This document shows positions 44,784 to 58,250 of a DNA stretch of 64,000 bases, piece by piece. The DNA is from Mastigias papua. Lineage: Eukaryota > Cnidaria > Scyphozoa > Rhizostomeae > Mastigiidae. Every line of letters starts with the position of its first letter. Position 1 is the stretch's first letter. The stretch is from assembly GCA_964019165.1 (NCBI GenBank), contig OZ025280.1:10100428-10164427 (forward strand), given 5' to 3'. Both the position numbers and the translations under genes were made by a program. The notes beneath the pieces were generated by a model. It did not search any database. It saw nothing but the letters and a program-made list of their open reading frames with translations, and was not told the DNA's origin.

Positions 44784-47700
44784 TCTCTATATACTAAGAT
44801 CCCTAAATGCAAATGAGCTCGCCAATTGTTTACATCAAATAGACCGGCCCCTGATGCTGTACAGGATACTACTCCTTGGATAGTTGGGGATCGGTCTCAG
44901 AGTCTCTACGTAAGTCTAGATTGCAGCGACGGTCTGATCGTGTTTTTATCGTTTTTTGTTGCCGAGATAGTCCACCTTCTCTGAGCTTCTTCGCGGACCT
45001 TTGTCTGTCCTCTATTGTGCTCCATTGTTATCGTCCACAGGGATGGCACTGCTCTCAGTACAAGGCGTGTGGGATCGGGATCAGGTTTACGGATTTTTGA
45101 GGAGAAGTTTGGTGGATTTTTACCAGGTTAGTAGCTATGTGTCCTCTCTAAATTCTGTATTGTGGTTCGCTTATATTCTATTCCTTGATTCAGTGCGTTT
45201 TCTGGTGTTCTAAGCAATCTTTTTCGATGTATGGAGGCGGTTCCGTACACCCTACCCTCGCGATTGGTATTCGCCATAACAGTCGAGCAAGTAAATCGTC
45301 GCTTCAATGGTATCTGAAGATTCGATTTATCATTGCCAGCTTTTATTCAGTGAAATTATAGCACTGCTGCTCTTTAGATGCGATTTACGGGTGATGTGAG
45401 CCCTGTATATGCCTCTTGTTTTAGGCCAAATTGGAAGAGCTTCCCTTGGGGGTATTCTCGTCGCCATGACAGTCCTTCTCCATCCGTTCGATTCTGTTCG
45501 CCAGATGTCAATGCTTTAACTTATAAGTTGTGCTAACACATTTAACTGATGTGTCATGCTGTAATCTTTGGTGTATTAGGATAGTGTGTAGCTGGTTTTT
45601 CCTCCGTTGTAAATAGGATAAACCGATCGTGAAACTCTCAGTTCGGACATGGGTTGAATGCGACTGATGTTCCAGTTGGAAGTTGAATAACATTTTGTGG
45701 TTCTGTTACCAGGTGAGTCGTTTTCTAATGCTATAACGTTTGATGTCAAATTGCCTGTGTTTCCCCTGTCCTCTGTGGGCACTTTCTATAGTAGTTTCTA
45801 CACTGATGTTCAATGTTGCGAGCGAGATTGCAATAGCTTCCCTCGGGCGTGTTCCGCCATGAGAGTTCCTCTCCACCATGCTTGATGTTATTCTCTGTTG
45901 CAGTGTCAATTCAAGCGACCTTTCTTCCCTCTACTACCAGGTAAGTCGTTTGTTCATGTAGTAAGGTTTGTTTTCAGATTGCCTGTAATTTTTCTGTCTA
46001 CTATACATGTTTCATATTACACACCTTATCTCAGTATTTCGAGCGAGCTGCCTTGAGGGGTATGTCGCCATGACACTTCCTCTCTGATCAGATTCATTTT
46101 ATTCTCTAAATTGTCTTGGTTCTGTTACAATATTTGGGATAAAATGTTTACTGTCCTATTCCTTGCTGGATTGCTGTTTATACCTTGAAGTTAATGCGAG
46201 CCTAAAGGAGACAGGGAATCGTTATCTTTCCTCATTAATTGACCTACATGAAATGCCGAATTTGGGCATTGATGAAGTGTTTTCAGTCTAAGTTTGTAGC
46301 TGTATATGTGGCTTAGTGTGTGATTTATAGTTAAGAGTTTAAGTTATTGTCCGTAATATAACTGTAACAAGAAGGTTGCACTCCCCCTCAGTCCAGTCCA
46401 GGAGGCCACTGCTCTATGTTTCATTCTAATTGCCACTAGCCACAAAATATCTTAACACGGTTGTACAGAGAGGTTTTACAGTGTTTATATTTTATTTGCT
46501 AACTGTCCTTGATATTTTTCCAATCATGTTTTGGTGTCCTTACACTCCTTAGTGTATTGTTGGTTGTAGATAGAGATGCGAGGGGATTCCCAACTCAAGA
46601 TCATGATCGCAGAAACCTCTCATCCTTTGTGTCCGAACAATAGTGTTTACACAAAGCCACAAGTCTGCAGTTGAAGGCGTGTTTACATATCGGATGGATA
46701 TCGTTCAAGTCATCCTGGAATATCGTCCGTTCTCTATAAGGTAAGTGGTGTATTTCATTGACAAGCTTTCAGTTTAGTTTTTCCAGGATTGTTTTGTGTA
46801 GAATGGTCACTACTTTCCCAGTTGGACGATATTTAATGCCGTGGTTTGATCGAGATTCCATACCATTCCCTCGGGGGCCAAATGATCATACCACTTCCTT
46901 TCATGTTCCCTTGATTTCCGCCTGTAAATTACCGCTTAGTTACTTCAGAAGTTTCAGTATACTATTCAGGGGATATTCACTGTATTATTTACTGATATAC
47001 TAGGATATTTTAGCGTGCTGATAATACTTTGCATTTGCGTGATTTTGAGGGAATTATGTATGAACAGTTAGGCCGCTTTCTTTATGTTTGATATGTTGGT
47101 CCTCACGTCTGGTTAGCTCTTGGTTTTTCCCATACACTTATTGTAGGCTGGAGATAAGATGTTGTTCAAATTATTCCTTGGGTTATTGGAGTGTAATAGC
47201 TCTCTTTTCCGTTCGGGTTTTCTACAGTATTTTGAGGAAAGTACTATGTGTATTCTCTCTGAAACCTTGAGGGGCGTTTCATATTACTCTCAGTCACTAA
47301 AGCTGATTCCTTCCGTATTCTCAGTAGAACACTTACAACTCTGAATCAGTGGTATATTTATAGTGAAAGGGACAAAGTCTTATGCAGATATGTTATGTAC
47401 TAATTCGTTGATACTTTGGTGTATAGTACCGTGCGTTGTCAGGTTCTTCCTTCTTGATTTATTTATGGTAATATTGTGTTCTAAATTAGCTTTGTAGTCA
47501 TCACACTTAAGTAACTTATTCACAAAGCTTTATTGAGTATAGTGCTCTACTGATTGCCTTTGTACTTACAACAAGCTAACAATCTTTATTTACAAGATTC
47601 TAATCATTGTATTCACTATAGATTTTAGTGTTATTTTGGAGGACTCAGTGTATTCGTGCTTTAGTCGTAACTCTCCCTGTCCTGGCAAACCAGCCCATCC

Positions 47701-49843
47701 TAAGAATATCTGTTATAAAGACCATTCATGATTTCTATCCATCATTCTGCACATGATAATATGGTTTTACTGGATCAAGTAGTATTAGATAACAAGTATT
47801 TGTATTGTTTAAACTTAATTCCCAGAGCCCCGTCTTCCAGCCCACACCCCTGTTAACAGTATTGTTTGTAATCAAATGTTATCAGGGACTTACTGTAAAA
47901 GAGTATTATGTATACAAAGTTATGCCACATTCATGCACAATGTCTGAGTTTCAAATCATGTTTGACTAGGACAGTTAGAGGAATATACTTTAGCTTTTCT
48001 GAACTTAAATTATCAACCATCTCTATACATTGTGGTTGTATATTGCCTACTTGAATGCCTTAAGGTAGCTGTTATAGGAGTTTGGACAATATTACTGCAT
48101 GTGCCTAGATGACAATCGTATTCATACATTTGAATTGATGTCCTTAGATGAAACATGTACCAATATAGTACTTGATTGTCTGACTGTAGGGTTTTTATCA
48201 CTAGCCTATTTCACTTTGAGATATCAGTTGTCACCACTACCATTACTCCGTTTGATATTTCATTCTGTTTATGATGATATGTTGTTAAAGTTTTGTATTA
48301 CGTAGAGCCAGCAACCTTAGTTGTATTCTACTCAATTGCCACATCAAGCCCCCCTCTCAAGTGCAGATTTGATAATAACTTTGTGTGTGTGATGCAAGCT
48401 CTACATTATATCATTCATTGATAGGATTTACAGCTTTATGTGGTTGACAAGAGGTTAGGACTCGCGTGATTTTGGTCCATAATGTTGTTACTGTTGAGTT
48501 TACTCTAGGATTACAAGGCAATATTATTTCAGTTTTGTACATTTATGGAGCAGTCATTAAGTATTAGGGGGATGGGTGTTGAGGTACATGAGAAAATAGA
48601 TTCAACAATTTTGTACCTCCGTTGGGCATCCAAATATATTCTAGAGCCCCAGATTAAGTACTTTGTGGAGCCCAACACTTAATTTTTGTTATTGATTTTA
48701 TTACATCAGTCATTTATGTCCTGGATATATTAGTTGGTGATCCTTAGCAACAGCATAGGTAATAGTATATGAGACTTGGTTCCACCACAAGTTCATATGC
48801 AGTATTGTAGGGTTACTAAGAGGTTATTAGTCACTTATCTACACACACATAGGAATGATTTATGCACTTTGTTCTGGAGTCGTCTCAGATAGTAGAAGTC
48901 TTTAGACCTGAATATGATAGGGTATTTGACTACAACCATCTATATAATGCTAGGTTTAAGGTATGTTATTAAGTTGTACACCCCCCCCCCCTACCAACAC
49001 CACCACCATAAGTACATTTAATACTTGGAATCTGACTTTGTGAATTCAGGCTGTATAATATATCTTAGTCATTAGCTTTCCATCTTACTATGCAGACTAT
49101 TATAAAGTGATGTTGTATTACCAAGCAATATTCTTTTATTTGTATGACCTTACAGTATAGGTCCTTTGAGATATTATAATTGCATTACATCTAATTTATT
49201 GGATCTTATTATGTAGTAAAGCACTAATTTATTGGGTCTTATTATGTAGTAAAGCAATTGGCCAAGATTAATAGCTAAAACCAGATAGAGGTTGCAGTCA
49301 TACCTCTCATTTGATATGACATACTATATCGTCTATGACATGTTTACATTATGCAGCACCATTATTGTATAAGACTCATTACATTAGGATTGAATCATGG
49401 AGGAGATATTGTATGATGTATGTCCATTTATGCCTCATTGCACACACCACTTTAAAACATTATATGCTTAGTTCATGTAATAGAGACTAGCTTAGTACTG
49501 ATAGCCTGCTAGACGCGGGCTCCCCTACCCCAGTTCAAAAGTTGCAGATTAGCCTTGGAAAGACTAACGCAGTGCCCCCATGAAAGCTGCATGGTCCGCA
49601 TTGTCGATGAGCATGGATGAAAAAGCTTGCATAGGATCATGAGAGGATGACGTCATAGGCCTCTGCATTGAAGCACGTGACATCTGGCTTTGCAATGGAG
49701 AAATCAACAAAAATTTGCGAGAAAAAATTGTGCAAAAATGCTCGGATACCTGCGCTAGGCTATGGGGCTCTTGAGGATGAAACAGAAAGAGAAAAAAGCC
49801 CCGGGGTAGGGGAGCCCGCGTCTAGCGGGCTATCATTACCAAG
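44784..49843 (+). mobile_element. Helitron unit U6 (class-A left end, about 5.1 kb)
   Basis: Class-A left end with ATGCAAATGAG. Donor-like GTs at 45127, 45713, 45941 and 46741 match U2 positions by offset. The U2 site at 24394 is degraded here (CTTATAAGT). A GCGAGGGGATTCCC block lies at 46577, TTCCCTCGGGGG/ATCATACCAC at 46862, and the 40-nt block at 47721-47762. The tail 47905-49485 is diverged from those of U0, U2 and U3. The right end is truncated palindrome FB6. No gene. Confidence 0.78.
49487..49843. repeat. Foldback FB6: left arm only, right arm mostly deleted
   Basis: The full left arm (to about 49768, GGGGCTC) and loop are present, then AGCCCC jumps straight to GGGGTAGGGGAGCCCGCG, so about 250 bp of the right arm is gone. 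The hairpin end reads GCGGGCTATCATTACCAAG and then the U7 left end. A deletion through the palindrome stem is the simplest explanation. Confidence 0.85.
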
Positions 49844-51183
49844 TCTCTATATACTAAGATGCCTAATATGCAAATGAGTCGCCGGCCAATCGGTTCCCTC
49901 CATTTTGTACCACGTGACCCGTTTTTTGCCCCTATCTAAATGACAATTCTCCTCCCAGGCCAGTTGGGGGATCGCCACCAAATTGCTCTTGGGGGTTCTC
50001 CTAGGTGTCTACGTACTCACAAAGGAGGGGTTTTTCGATATCTCTCTTCTTTCCTGAGATATTCACAAGTTAAACTTACGGTCATTTCTCTCATCTACAA
50101 TCCACCATCGACATTTTGTACCTCTGCGCAGGAGTCGCTCTTTCAGTTTGGCCAGTAGACATGGAGGACAATGGCGGTGCTTTGCTGTTGCGAGGAGAAT
50201 TGGTCGCTTTTCTAGCAGGTAGGCCCGTCGTGTTCTTCCTAGATGGGTGATCTAACAGTGTGTGTATTTAATTTGTCATATTTATCAGTTGTCTGCCGTT
50301 GTGAGCCCTGTATTTGCCCTCTTGTAGGCCTGAGTGAAACAGCTTCCCTCGGGGGCATTATCGCCATGACAGTTCTTCTCGAGCAGCTCGATTCTTGTTA
50401 CCAAATTACACTCCTTTGACTGGTAAGTTGCAATGAGAGATTTGACTCGTGTGTCATGTTGTATTCCTTGGTAGGTTAAGGTAATGTGTATTTGTTTTTC
50501 ACCCCTGTTATATAGCATATAGCATGCGTGTAACTCTCAAATCGGGAATGGATTGAATGGGACTAATGTTGCAGTGAGAAGTGAAAGAACATGTCGTCGG
50601 TCTCCTACCAGGTGATTGGTTTCCTTATTCTATAAAAATTGATTTCAAATCGCCTGTCTTTCCTCTGTCCATGCGGTGCATTTTCTACAATCGTTTCGAC
50701 ACTTAATTTCAGTACTGCTAGCGAGATTCAGACACTTTCCCTCAGTGATTTTCCGCCATGACAGTTCTTCTCCAACACGTTTGATGTTATTCGCTGTTGT
50801 TTGGTGAAGCCGAGCACACTTTAGTCCGTCTGCTACGAGGTGAGTCTTTTTATTTCAAATTGCCTATCCTTTTGGACATTCTTTTTCATCTTCTAAAGCC
50901 CCATAGCCTAGCGCAGGTATCCGAGCATTTTTGCACAACTTTTTCTCTCAAATTTTAATCGATTTGTCCATTGCAAAGGCCGGATGTCACACGCTCCAAT
51001 GACGTCACCTTCTCTTGATCCTATGCGAGCTTTTTCATCCATGCTCATCGACAATGCGGACCATGCAACCTGGATGGGGCACTGCGTTAGTCTTTCCAAG
51101 GCTAATTTGCAAATTGATTTTGACAGGGCCAGCAGGTAACTGGGGTAGGGGAGCCCGCGTCTAGCGGGCTATAAAAAAAAACC
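49844..51183 (+). mobile_element. Helitron unit U7 (short, about 1.3 kb, recombinant)
   Basis: The left end mixes classes: ATGCAAATGAGTCGCC (class A), then CCAATCGG and GTACCACGTGACC (class B). Donor-like GTs at 50219, 50423, 50612 and 50840 match the U2/U6 layout. The motif CTTCCCTCGGGGGCATTATC occurs near 50345. At about 50875 the body switches abruptly to the loop and right arm of an FB1-type palindrome. The right end is damaged: GCGGGCTAT is followed by an A run and CC instead of the usual spacer and CTAG. Confidence 0.72.
50875..51183. repeat. Foldback FB7: right arm only
   Basis: Begins in the palindrome loop (CATTCTTTTTCATCTTCTAA, close to the FB1 loop) and continues as the right arm to GGGGAGCCCGCGTCTAGCGG. 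No left arm is present, so this is the complement of FB6. A short private insertion (ATTTTGACAGGGCCAGCAGG) interrupts it near 51115. Confidence 0.85.
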
Positions 51184-54100
51184 TCTCTATATACTAAAAT
51201 CCCTATATGATAATTTATGCCAAACCAATCATATTGCTCCAAATTGTACCACGTGACCTGATTACGCGCACACGATCTCCTCCCAGGGCATTCATCCCAT
51301 GGCCCCCATATTTCTGTCAAGGGTGGCCATTTGGGTCTACTACTTACATAAGAAGAGATCTGATTTTTATCATTGTTTTTTGCCGATTTATTCCACTTTC
51401 CTCTTATCGCCATTACCAGCAATTCTGTTGCTCCTCCTGCTGGACCGCGTGTTGTCAGTTTTGCGAGCGGTCCTGTAGGACTAAGTAACTGTGTATGTTA
51501 TCGCGAGGAGACTTTGGTTGCAGTTCTTCTAGGTAAGCCTGCTCTAGTTTCCTGAAATGGTTTGATTTATGAATTCCTGTATTTCCTTTGTCCATTTCAT
51601 CCGTATTCTACAGTTGTGAGCCATTTATTCCCATATCTCTCTACGAGATTCAGCCACCTTCCTTTGGGGTATTACCGCAGCGACAATTCTTCTCCAAGTT
51701 GTTCGATTCTATGTACTAAATCACAGTGCTTTTACTGCTAACTTGTGAAAAGATATTCAACATATCTATGACTTTGTATTTGATGCTAGATTATGGCAGG
51801 GTTGTTTGCTTTTCATGCCTATTTAGATGACATGGAATGGCTTGCTTGCTGCTTTCAGTTGGGAATGCTTTGATTAGGACTACCGTATAGTTGGCGTGTG
51901 ACTTTGAGGATAATTTCGTCGTTCTGCTTCCAGTTTAGTGCTGTTGTCGCCTGATTTCATTTGCCAAGGAATCCTACTTTTCGAGGGTGATATCATCATG
52001 ACAAATCTTCCCGAGCCATTCGATTCTCTCTGCTAAATCATAGTGCTTTTGCCGGTATGTTGTGATAAACCATATAGAGGGTATTTCATGTTGTATTTTG
52101 TGGTATATCATGGTGTATTTTGCTAACTTTTTACGCTTTGTTGCCTGATGGGATAACATTCGGGAAGCTTTCAGTTTGGGTTGCTTTTGCATGATGTGAA
52201 GTTCCAGTTTTACTTTGAGGAAAATAAATTAAGGCATGATAACATATTGACCAGTAGCGTACTGAAATTGTTTTTTCTAACTTCTAAAGTTTCCCGTGTT
52301 TTTTCTGTATGTGGTTGTTCATTGTGTTATCTACTATAACTCTGACAGGTTTGTAGCCCTCCCCCTTATAGTTTAAGCTATGAAGAGGCTGCTGTTCGTC
52401 TTTCATGTCAGGTATGAATACAAGCAAACTACGTGACTTGCTAAGTTTCTTGAGTGTTAGCCATAAAACGTAATGGTATCCTTCAATCCTCATTCTGGTG
52501 TAGTTTCTCTAGAGACATGCGAGGGGATTCCCAAGTTCACCTCACGATCGCAGATACATTTGATCCTTTGTTTTTCGAACATCTACATTATAGAATTGTG
52601 ACTGCAAAGGGTTCTGGAAGTTGTTTGGCAGATTCCTACTGGACTATTTAATAATTGCTGGAATTTTTAGCGTGCTGTTCACTTTCAGTTATGCTAGGCC
52701 ACTCTGACATTGTTTACAGTTGAGACCGGTCTGGGTTGAGATGTTGTTTGTAGCTTCTACATAGCTCTTTATGTTTGCAACACAGTTATTTTAGGCTAGA
52801 GCTGGATGTTATCCAATTTAGTCTGTGGATTATTGCAGTTTGATACCCTGTCTCTGTTTCTTTTTCTTGCATTAGTTGAGGAAACAGTCGTGTGCATTCT
52901 CTCCATATTCTTGAGGGGCGTTTCATATTACTCTCAGTCCCTGTAGATGATGCCTTACTTACTTCCAGTACAGTTTGTAGCTGAATCCCAGTACTCTTTA
53001 TTTACAACACTTTTATATTTCTTTTCACTATGGATCGTAGTGTAACTTTTGAGGAGTCAAATTAGGGGTTCCTGTATCCTGAATGTTTCTTTGCTGTAAA
53101 ACAGTTGCTATAAATTCCATTAATGATTTCCATAGATCATTCTGTACATGATGATTCAGTTTAAAGCGATTACTTACTATTAGATAGCACGATCATTGCT
53201 ATTGTGTGGACTTGATTTTTCCGAGTCCCTACCATCAACTCCCCCCATCCCAAATATGTAATTGAGAATACTGTAATTACTCGAAACCTGATTTGAAGAT
53301 TAATATTCTATAGGATGTTACTTGTACATAGCAGTATTCTTTTATTTTTATGAAGTAACACTATGGAGTCCTCTGAGCTATTATAATTCGATACAAGCTA
53401 ATTTAATTGCTAAGTAAAGCTAATATACCAGATAACAAAGGACTACTGGATGCAACCATATTACAGGTTTATGGATCAGATTTAAGTGTGTACCTGTATG
53501 GAGAAGATTTGTGATCACCCACTAGGTCATAGCCCTAGTCATTCCTGTCAGTTGATAGGCTATTTTTCTATATGTTATACACTGTTACAATTATACTACT
53601 AGATTTTCCAACACTCTCTATATTAGAAGTGAAGTATGCAGGAGACAATACTTGATGTAGCTCTTTAATGTCTCACTGTAAAGACCATTTTGAAGAATTA
53701 TGTGCTTATTTCATATACAGGAGACTAGCTTAATACTGAAAGCCCGCTAAACGCATGCTCCCCTATCCCCAGGTCAAAAGGTTACAGATTAGCCTTGGAA
53801 AGACTAACACTGTGCCGCCATCAAAGCTGTATGGTCTGCATTTGTGAGGAGGAAGAATCCACAAAGCTCGCATAGGATCAAGAGAAGGTGACATCATGGG
53901 CCTCTGTCATGGAGCACGTGATCTTCGGCCTTGCATTGTGTAAATCGAGAAAAATTATGAGAAAAAATTATGCAAACAATGCTCGGATACCTGCGCTAGG
54001 CTACGGGGCTACTTGACTTTCATCCTTTTTCTGTACAGCCCCGTAGCCTAGCGCAGGTATCCGAGCATTGTTTGCATAATTTTTTCTCATAAGTTTTCTC

Positions 54101-54322
54101 CATTTACACAATGCAAGGCCAAAGATCACGTGCTCCATGACAGAGGCCCATGATGTCACCTTCTCTTGATCCTATGCGAGCTTTGTGGATTCTTCCTCCT
54201 CACAAATGCAGACCATACAGCTTTGATGGCGGCACAGCGTTAGTCTTTCCAAGGCTAATCTGTAACCTTTTGAACTGGGGATAGGGGAGCACGCGTTTAG
54301 CGGGCTGTCAGTATTAAGCTAG
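51184..54322 (+). mobile_element. Helitron unit U8 (class-B left end, about 3.1 kb)
   Basis: Class-B left end (ATGATAATTTATGCC, CCAATC, GTACCACGTGACC). GCGAGGAGACTTTGG precedes the donor-like GT at 51533. A degraded CCTTTGGGGTATTACCG motif lies near 51660. A GCGAGGGGATTCCC block is at 52519 and the 40-nt conserved block at 53117-53158. It ends in complete palindrome FB8. No gene. Confidence 0.75.
53725..54322. repeat. Foldback FB8: palindrome at the U8 right end
   Basis: Left arm from CTAGCTTAATACTGAAAGCC; right arm to TATTAAGCTAG. The arms of about 280 bp meet near 54010-54037 (GGGGCT ... AGCCCC). The right end is canonical (hairpin, spacer, CTAG), followed by the U9 left end at 54323. CGTGATC and CACGTG lie in both arms. 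Confidence 0.9.
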
Positions 54323-54997
54323 TCTCTACATAACTAAGATCCCTATATGCTAATTTATGCCAGACCGATTACAGGGCTCGGATTGTACCACGTGACGGGG
54401 ATTCACGTACAACACTTCTCCTTCCAGACGGGCCGGGGGCTATCGCTAAAACTTCCACTGGGGGTTCTACTTTGGATTTCGCACCCCCCTTTCAAGAAAT
54501 GGTTTCCATAGCTTCTGTGGTTCTCGAGATATTGCACTTTTCGTCTTCCCTCCATACTGTAGGCGATATTTTGTATTGGGCGATTGGGGATCAAGCTCTA
54601 AGCAATGTTGCTCACTGTATGTGGTGTCTGTCACGTGCTCTTCTCCCTATTGTCTTCTCCATATGTCCCTTTGTTTTCTAGCTGCACTCTGCCACCACAG
54701 GCGCTCCTTCCTGTAGTTACTTGAGAGCTTCATTCTTTCGATCGGGGGGTCTCCTATTCCTTTGTGACTGCAATGATACCATATGTATTTTAATGAATGA
54801 TTGAGTCTGCTTATGGCACAAAGTCCCCCGTTTCCAATTTGATGCATCCTTGTGCTCAACTTCGTGGTGCAGTTTTGGGAGTGTTTACAGACAGTAGATT
54901 TGTCTTGGAGATTCGAGGAGAAGTTCGTTTTCATGCGGCAGGTGAGTCCTTTTCGTGCTCTTACATGAATTGATTAATGTTAGGTAGTCCCTCTATG

Positions 54998-55369
54998 TCC
55001 TTTCTGTATTGTTTGCTGTTTCCAATCTTACAAGAGAAATTTGCGACAAATTCGCATATGATTGCATGTATGGTTGTTGGCAGTGTCAGATTCCTTTAGG
55101 TCTCTTAAATATTCTGTGCTAAATAGTTGTTGGTTTGCTACTGAATTATGCTCAAACAGTTAGCCCATATGTGCCGTCATGAGTCCTTTCTGTATTGTTT
55201 GCTGTTTCCAATCTTACAAGAGAAATTTGCGACAAATTCGCATGTGATTGCATGTATGGTTGTTGGCAGTGTCAGATTCCTTTAGGTTTCTTAAATATTC
55301 TGTGCTAACTAGTTGTTGGTTTGCTGCTGAATTATGCTCAAACAGTTAGCCCATATGTGCCGTCATGAG
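54998..55369 (+). repeat. 186-bp tandem duplication in U9
   Basis: Copies at 54998-55183 and 55184-55369, starting TCCTTTCTGTATTGTTTGCT, with only a few differences. The end of the second copy (CATGAGTGAGGGGTTTTCTC) matches U4 near 37478. Confidence 0.9.
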
Positions 55370-57310
55370 TGAGGGGTTTTCTCGGGTATACTGTAATTTT
55401 ATCTCTGTTGTGGAGACTACATATTATAAATCGACATATAAATGCGCCGATCTATTTGTAAATAGGGCATTTCTTTTACTCCATAATAGTCAATGGGTAC
55501 CCTTTCAGTTAACTATTTATGTAATACGTGATTTTCCTCAGTAGAGTAGTGTATGTACCTCTGTGATACTTTAGAGTGCATTTTATATAGTAGCGTCGTT
55601 TTCACATGGTCAACTAAAGTGGCAGGTTTATGCTAACTATAATTCGGCTTGACAGCTGGTTACCTGCCTCCTGAGATCAATTCTTACACATACCATATGT
55701 AATTTCCATCATCATCCTGCACATGATAGTATGATTCGTGGGGTGAATTAGTGATAGCTACCTAACTTACTTTTCTTACTCTCAAAACATTATCTATACA
55801 TTCGCCCCTAACTCCAGTACTATTATTGAGAGGCACTTGATTCCATTGATCATACTGAAAATGATAAGAGTTAAGCATGCCGCTTTGTATACTACTCTCC
55901 ATGTACTACAAGATGGTAGTGCTATACTGATACAACAGACATTAGCTTATGACTTATTTCTATGTAATGCAACACAGCATAATATGAACTTTTATGATGT
56001 ATTTCGCTTTGAATGTCGCTATTTATTTACCTAGACTAACTGCAGCATTGCATAATTTGTGATTACCACCGAGTATGGTGCAATATTAAACTCCGGAAAC
56101 TGTACGATTCACAATACCTGAGATGTGACCTCACACCATCACTCTAACTAGCGTGTGTCTCCACGGCACATCTGTTAATGTGCCATTGGCCAATTATACC
56201 CTCCCCATGCACAGCACTTAGCCGCAATACGCAAATAGTTTTCATTCTTACGACCACCCCTGTGTGGACTTTCCCTATAACATTCATTGGTGGCACCATT
56301 CCAGTTTAGTCTTGATGAGGAATCATCTCCAATAGAAGACTTGCGCTCAATAACTTCGTGCTTCGAGAGGTTTAGGGTGAGTTTATTTCACTAACATCTC
56401 TTCTCTTAGTTTCGGATTCTTTTACTTCCTTTCATTTATGTCTGTAGTAAACTTACCATTTTGTTGTGTTCTTGAAATATGCTGTGCCCTTCAACTTCCA
56501 TGTAAAACTGTACTTATATCAGTAGTATAGGCCTTATTATATTGGATCTCACTTACGTTGCAAATACACAATACTATTTGCCATTACAATCAGAGGGGGT
56601 GTATAACGAACCACCACTTTCCCTTCCCATGGATACTATATACTTTTTTCTAAGAATAATGTTAATAAGAATATCGAAGCTGGAAGCTCACAGGACCTTC
56701 GACTTTATGTGCATTTTAGAGTTTTATATAGCAAAATAGTTGCGAATGTTATGATACGACTAATCCGTTCTGGGAGTCAGTACAGTGGGCTATGAAGTAA
56801 TACGAATGACACTTAGGACTATTTTAAATATAACTTGCCGTTGCATTTTGTTCGTGAAATATGCTGTGCCCTTCAACTTCCATAGAAAACTGTACTTATA
56901 TCAGTAGTATAGGCCTATACTGTAAGTCATTATATTGGATCTCACTTACGTTGCAAAGTCGCAATACTATTTCCCACTAGAATCTGAGGGGGTGTATAAC
57001 GAACCACCACTTTCCTTTCCCATGGATTCTATAGAATTTTTATAAGAATAATGTTTATAACAATATCGAGGCTCAAAGCTCACAAGACCTTCCACTTTAT
57101 TTGTATTTTAGACTTTTATGTAGCAAAATTATTGCGAATGTTATGCTACGACTAATCCGTTCTGGGAGTCAGTACAGTGGGATATGAAGTAATACCAATG
57201 ACACTTAGGACTATTTTAAATATTTTCTAAGGCTCAAAATATTAAAAGTTAGGACTATTGAGGCTTGCCGAAACATCAACAGGTTTAGCCATTAGTAGTA
57301 TAGGGTATAC
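55370..57310. other. U9 non-coding body with a 382-bp tandem duplication
   Basis: No gene recognised. A block from GAAATATGCTGTGCCCTTC (56474) is repeated at 56856, offset 382 bp, running through GGGGGTGTATAACGAACC to CGTTCTGGGAGTCAGTACAG, with small indels. The largest open frame in the block (65 aa at 56542) is not kept in copy 2. Confidence 0.7.
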
Positions 57311-57493
57311 CAGTGGTTCCCAACCTTTTCAAATTATTTTGCATAGCAGTCCCCTCCTACAATACCACTCTTTTCCCCATCAGGAATGAATACCTGTTTT
57401 CATAGGTTTCCTTTCAAGGGAAATACATGTCACCAGCGATACAGGCTAATAGACCATTGGCACCGGGGACTCCAGTTTCGTAACCACTGGTAT
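57309..57493. mobile_element. Possible short hAT-like MITE
   Basis: The left end TATACCAGTGGTTCCCAACC and the right end AACCACTGGTATA form a 13-bp inverted pair about 185 bp apart. CAGTGGTTCCCAACCTTTT resembles hAT termini known from many animals. No clean 8-bp target duplication is visible, so the assignment is tentative. Confidence 0.4.
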
Positions 57494-58250
57494 ATATTTA
57501 ACTGCAAACCCACTGATGTCATGTTCGTAGCTGTAGACTTTGGTTCGCAACCATTGTTTTCACTTGGTTGTCATAAAGCTTATAGAAGATGAGAAATCAT
57601 AAATAGTTGGGAAACCCATTTAACATCTTTGAAACCGCTTTTAAGCACTCTCGACTATACATTTACATCTGGAGGCTCAACTTCACAGAACTTCCTCTGT
57701 TTGCTTTAACTACAACAGAATCTACCCTTACTTCATGCTTCAACCCTCTGTAGGGTGCAAGAAAGGAACCCGTTTATTTACTTCAGGAACCAGATTACTG
57801 TGGCACCTTAGTTACTTTTCGCTGTGATTCATTTGACCATCGAATTATCTTCATAATCCCTTGCGTAATTCAATATACTTTAATATCTTACTGATGTATC
57901 CGAGTTTTCATTAGATTTAATTTGTGCTTCAGTTCTTAGAGACACTTATCAATCAGACTTTTTGCTATTACAGTATCTGATAACTCATTGTTTGTATATA
58001 CAATTTTTGTAGTTATTGTTCCACGTTGAATCTGTGACTGAGTAGACGTTGGTGTGTAGTGTATCTGATTTGTTATATGTAAGTGATCAGCCTTCCCATC
58101 TTACTCTACTCTCATTCCTGTAGCCATAGAGGATTTCCAATACTTATCATGAATTATGTTCTCATAGTACTGCCATCCATTATCATTGTGTAGAATGAAC
58201 ACAAGTTATTCTATTATACGTCACATCTCATGTCACCTGTACTACATGCA

